Source: an uncultured Verrucomicrobiota bacterium
GTDB lineage: Bacteria > Verrucomicrobiota > Verrucomicrobiae > Opitutales > Opitutaceae
NCBI GenBank assembly: GCA_946482165.1
Contig: CAMLQS010000256.1
Span: 1-7,365, forward strand
DNA: 7,365 bases
Reading direction: 5' to 3'
Shown here one piece after another: positions 1-7,365 of this stretch. Each line of letters begins with the position of its first letter. The stretch's first letter is position 1. The position numbers and the translations under genes are program-made. The notes beneath the pieces are model-generated. The model was not told the DNA's origin, ran no database searches, and worked only from the letters and a program-made list of their open reading frames with translations.

Positions 1-1
1 C

Positions 2-5361
<5,360 letters not shown>

Positions 5362-5447
5362 TCGAGCGCCTTCCGGTTCCGACACGCATAGCACGGAAGC
5401 CCGGATCTTTACCTCCCCTGATTTATCCCACTCCCTCCTGTTCGATT
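5362..5447 (+). other. Intergenic gap, GH2 gene to GH43 gene
   Basis: This 86-base gap has no Shine-Dalgarno sequence before ATG 5448; the stretch just upstream (TCCCACTCCCTCCTG) is pyrimidine-rich. A 6-base inverted repeat, CTTCCG (5370-5375) and CGGAAG (5394-5399), has an 18-base loop and no following T-run, so it does not make a good terminator. CCCCTGATTTATCC (5415-5428) matches 13 of 14 bases of the element at 1966-1979. No promoter can be called with confidence. Confidence 0.55.
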
Positions 5448-5537
5448 ATGAGCCCCCATCGCCTCCTCGAAAAACTGCTCGGCGCCGTCGGCGTCCTGTG
5501 CGTCACCCTCCTCGCCTCGCCCCAACCCGCCCGCGCC
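5448..5537 (+). other. Predicted signal peptide of the GH43/F5-8C enzyme
   Basis: The first 30 codons give a short basic n-region (Arg5, Lys9), a hydrophobic core LLGAVGVLCVTLLA and an ARA cleavage site before ADDAI. The Cys in GVLCV does not sit in a good lipobox, so Sec export with signal peptidase I cleavage is favoured. Mature folded similarity begins about ten residues later, which supports both the start codon and the cleavage site. Confidence 0.85.
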
Positions 5538-7365
5538 GCCGATGACGCGATCTCCGGCCTCGCCGGCGTCGGCACCTGGGCCACCCGCGCCGAGTTCAAG
5601 GACATCAAGATCACCAAAAACGGCCAGACGCTCTTCGAGAGCGACTTCTCCAAGGGCCTCGATGGCTGGAAAACCTGGCGCGGCCGCTGGGAAGTCGCCG
5701 ATGGCGTGCTCCGCCAGACCAGCCTCGAAGAAGACGCCCGCGCCGTCGTCGGCGACGCGACTTGGAGCGACTACACGCTCACCTTCAAGGCCCGCAAGCT
5801 CGCCGGCGCCGAGGGCTTCCTCGCCCTCTTCGGCCTCCCCGCCGTCGATGCCGACAAGTCGTTCTGGAACATCGGCGGCTGGGGCAACAGCGCCCACGCC
5901 ATCCAATCGCCCGGCGTTCCCGAAGAGCGGAAAAACGGCCATGTCACCATCAACCGCTGGCATGACATCAAGGTTGAGCTGAGCGCCAACACCGTCCGCA
6001 CCTACCTCGATGGCGCGCTCATCCAGACCGGCGCCCGCCCCTCCGACAAAGACGCCCAGCGCGACTTCCCGCACGCCCTCGTCCCCGACATGCTCGCCGA
6101 TCCCAACATCGTCGAGATCGACGGCACCTTCTACTGCTACGCCACCACCGACGGCATGGGCCAGCATCTCGCCACCGCCGGCCTGCCCGTCGTCTGGAAA
6201 TCGAAAGACTTCCTCAACTGGAGCTTCAGCGGCTCCATTTTCTCCCCCGGCTACGACGCGAAATACTGGGCCCCGAGCATCCCGGTTAAACAGGACGGCC
6301 GCTATTACCTCTTCCCCACCCTCGACAACCACATCACCGGCGTCGTGAGCGACTCGCCCGACGGCCCCTTCCTCACGCTCGACGGCAAAGAGATCAACAA
6401 GAGCTCCGGCTGGAAACCCTTCCCGCTCGGCACCGGCCATCCCATCGACGCCGAGATCTTCCGCGACGACGACGGCCAGGCCTACATGCTCCTCTCGCGC
6501 CGCCGCATCGCGAAGCTGAAACCCGACTTCTCCGGCCTCGCCAGCCCCGTCACCGAAATCAAAACCAAGCGCTCCGGCTACTCCGAAGGCCCGGCCATCT
6601 TCAAGCGCAACGGCATCTACTATTATCTCTACACCCTCGGCGGCAGCGAAGCCTACCAATACGCCTACATGATGAGCCGCAAGTCGGTCATGGGCCCGTG
6701 GGAATCGCCCGAGCAGGACATCATCGCCACCACCGACAAAGCGCAGGGCATCTACGGCCCCGGCCACGGCTGCTTCTTCAATCCGCAGGGCTCGCCCCGC
6801 TGGTTCTTCGTCCACCTCGAATACGGCCGCTCCAGCACCAACCGCCAGATCATGGCCGCGGAGATGAATTTCAACGCCGACGGCACCATCCAGCCGATTC
6901 AGCTCTCAGCCAAAGGCGTCGGCGCCCTGCGGCCCGATCCCGCCTACCAAAAGCCCAACCTCGCCCTCGGCGCGCAGGCCACCGCGTCCTCCACCCAGCC
7001 GGATCGCCGCATCCCGCCCGCCGCCGACCCGACCCTCAACCGCATCGAGACCTTCTCCCCCGCCAACGCCCTCGACGACTCCAACGGCAGCCGCTGGATG
7101 GCCGGCGAAACGGACTCCCGCGCCTGGTATCAGATCGACCTCGGCAAGACCCGCCGCGTCGCTCGCACCGAGCTCTATTTCGTCAAACCCACGCTCGGCC
7201 ACGCCTACCGCCTCGAATCCTCCACCGACGGCGCAAAGTGGAAGGTCGTCGGCGGCCACGAGGACATCCGTATCCAGTCCCCGCATACCGACCACAAGAT
7301 CGGCCGCGCCCGCTACCTGCGCGTCACGTTCCTCCAAGGCACGCCCGGCCTCTGGGAACTCCGCG
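5448..7365 (+). CDS. Secreted GH43 enzyme with ConA-like and F5/8-C domains, 3' partial
   Basis: This is a family-43 glycosidase, probably an alpha-L-arabinofuranosidase or beta-xylosidase. From ATG 5448 the frame is open for 639 codons to the window edge without a stop. Approximate layout: signal peptide 1-30; concanavalin-like domain 36-203 (GVGTWATRAEFKDIKI, LFESDFSKGLDGW, TYLDGALIQTG), of the type seen in GH51 arabinofuranosidases; GH43 propeller 209-490; F5/8-type-C carbohydrate-binding domain from 504 (NLALGAQATASS, RWMAGETDSRAWYQIDLG, RYLRVTF). GH43 residues visible are base Asp218 (ADPNIVEIDG), YWAPS at Trp274, Asp334 (PIDAEIF), acid Glu380 (YSEGPAIF) and channel His440 (GPGHG). The closing F5/8-C motif GTPGLWELR is reached at the edge, so the stop probably lies close by unless more domains follow. 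ATG 5448 sits just before the signal peptide and is a sound start despite lacking a Shine-Dalgarno sequence. The family is certain; the substrate is inferred. Confidence 0.93.
   Translation, partial: MSPHRLLEKLLGAVGVLCVTLLASPQPARAADDAISGLAGVGTWATRAEFKDIKITKNGQTLFESDFSKGLDGWKTWRGRWEVADGVLRQTSLEEDARAVVGDATWSDYTLTFKARKLAGAEGFLALFGLPAVDADKSFWNIGGWGNSAHAIQSPGVPEERKNGHVTINRWHDIKVELSANTVRTYLDGALIQTGARPSDKDAQRDFPHALVPDMLADPNIVEIDGTFYCYATTDGMGQHLATAGLPVVWKSKDFLNWSFSGSIFSPGYDAKYWAPSIPVKQDGRYYLFPTLDNHITGVVSDSPDGPFLTLDGKEINKSSGWKPFPLGTGHPIDAEIFRDDDGQAYMLLSRRRIAKLKPDFSGLASPVTEIKTKRSGYSEGPAIFKRNGIYYYLYTLGGSEAYQYAYMMSRKSVMGPWESPEQDIIATTDKAQGIYGPGHGCFFNPQGSPRWFFVHLEYGRSSTNRQIMAAEMNFNADGTIQPIQLSAKGVGALRPDPAYQKPNLALGAQATASSTQPDRRIPPAADPTLNRIETFSPANALDDSNGSRWMAGETDSRAWYQIDLGKTRRVARTELYFVKPTLGHAYRLESSTDGAKWKVVGGHEDIRIQSPHTDHKIGRARYLRVTFLQGTPGLWELR

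Noticed and set aside
5370..5399. Inverted repeat CTTCCG / CGGAAG as a transcription terminator
   Set aside because: The stem is only six pairs with an 18-base loop and no T-run follows. Readthrough into the third gene is more likely.
6099..6101. Third-gene GH43 module as an exo-beta-1,3-galactanase (GH43_24 type)
   Set aside because: That group, as I recall, lacks the usual catalytic base Asp. Here Asp218 in ADPNIVEIDG is present along with Asp334 and Glu380, so a standard GH43 mechanism is favoured.
5409..6815. 468-codon open frame on the - strand opposite the third gene
   Set aside because: It is made of Gly/Ala/Val/Asp/Glu-rich filler without motifs and is fully covered by the GH43 gene, which has clear catalytic and accessory domains.

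Overview
The window is a high-GC, tightly packed piece of a carbohydrate-degradation gene cluster. All three genes lie on the + strand, separated by gaps of 47 and 86 bases, so they probably form one operon. The first gene enters from the left edge and the third runs off the right edge. Only the middle gene is complete.

Layout: (1) from the left edge to 1972, a tandem family-43 glycoside hydrolase (GH43). It has two five-bladed-propeller catalytic modules joined by an Ala/Pro linker, and each module keeps its own Asp/Asp/Glu triad. (2) 2020-5361, an exported GH2 enzyme with the full LacZ-type beta-galactosidase layout: jelly roll, Ig-like domains, TIM barrel and C-terminal beta-sandwich. Two active-site positions that work together in E. 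coli LacZ are changed. (3) 5448 to the right edge, an exported GH43 enzyme. A concanavalin-like domain of the kind found in GH51 arabinofuranosidases precedes the catalytic module, and an F5/8-type-C (discoidin/CBM32-like) domain follows it.

Working together, these enzymes would strip alpha-L-arabinose (and perhaps beta-xylose) and beta-D-galactose from branched plant polysaccharides such as arabinan, arabinogalactan, pectic side chains or arabinoxylan. Signal peptides on genes 2 and 3 place the work outside the cytoplasm. No transporter, regulator, SusC/SusD pair, mobile element, tRNA, rRNA or CRISPR array is visible.

Organism: the GC-rich, C-ending codons, the absence of Shine-Dalgarno sequences before genes 2 and 3, and the glycosidase types would fit a polysaccharide-degrading Verrucomicrobiota such as Opitutaceae. 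This is inference from style and protein type; there is no marker gene. I see no wholly new system. The most unusual points are the two-triad GH43 fusion, the altered GH2 active site with an enlarged barrel loop, and a near-identical 14-base element before genes 2 and 3.
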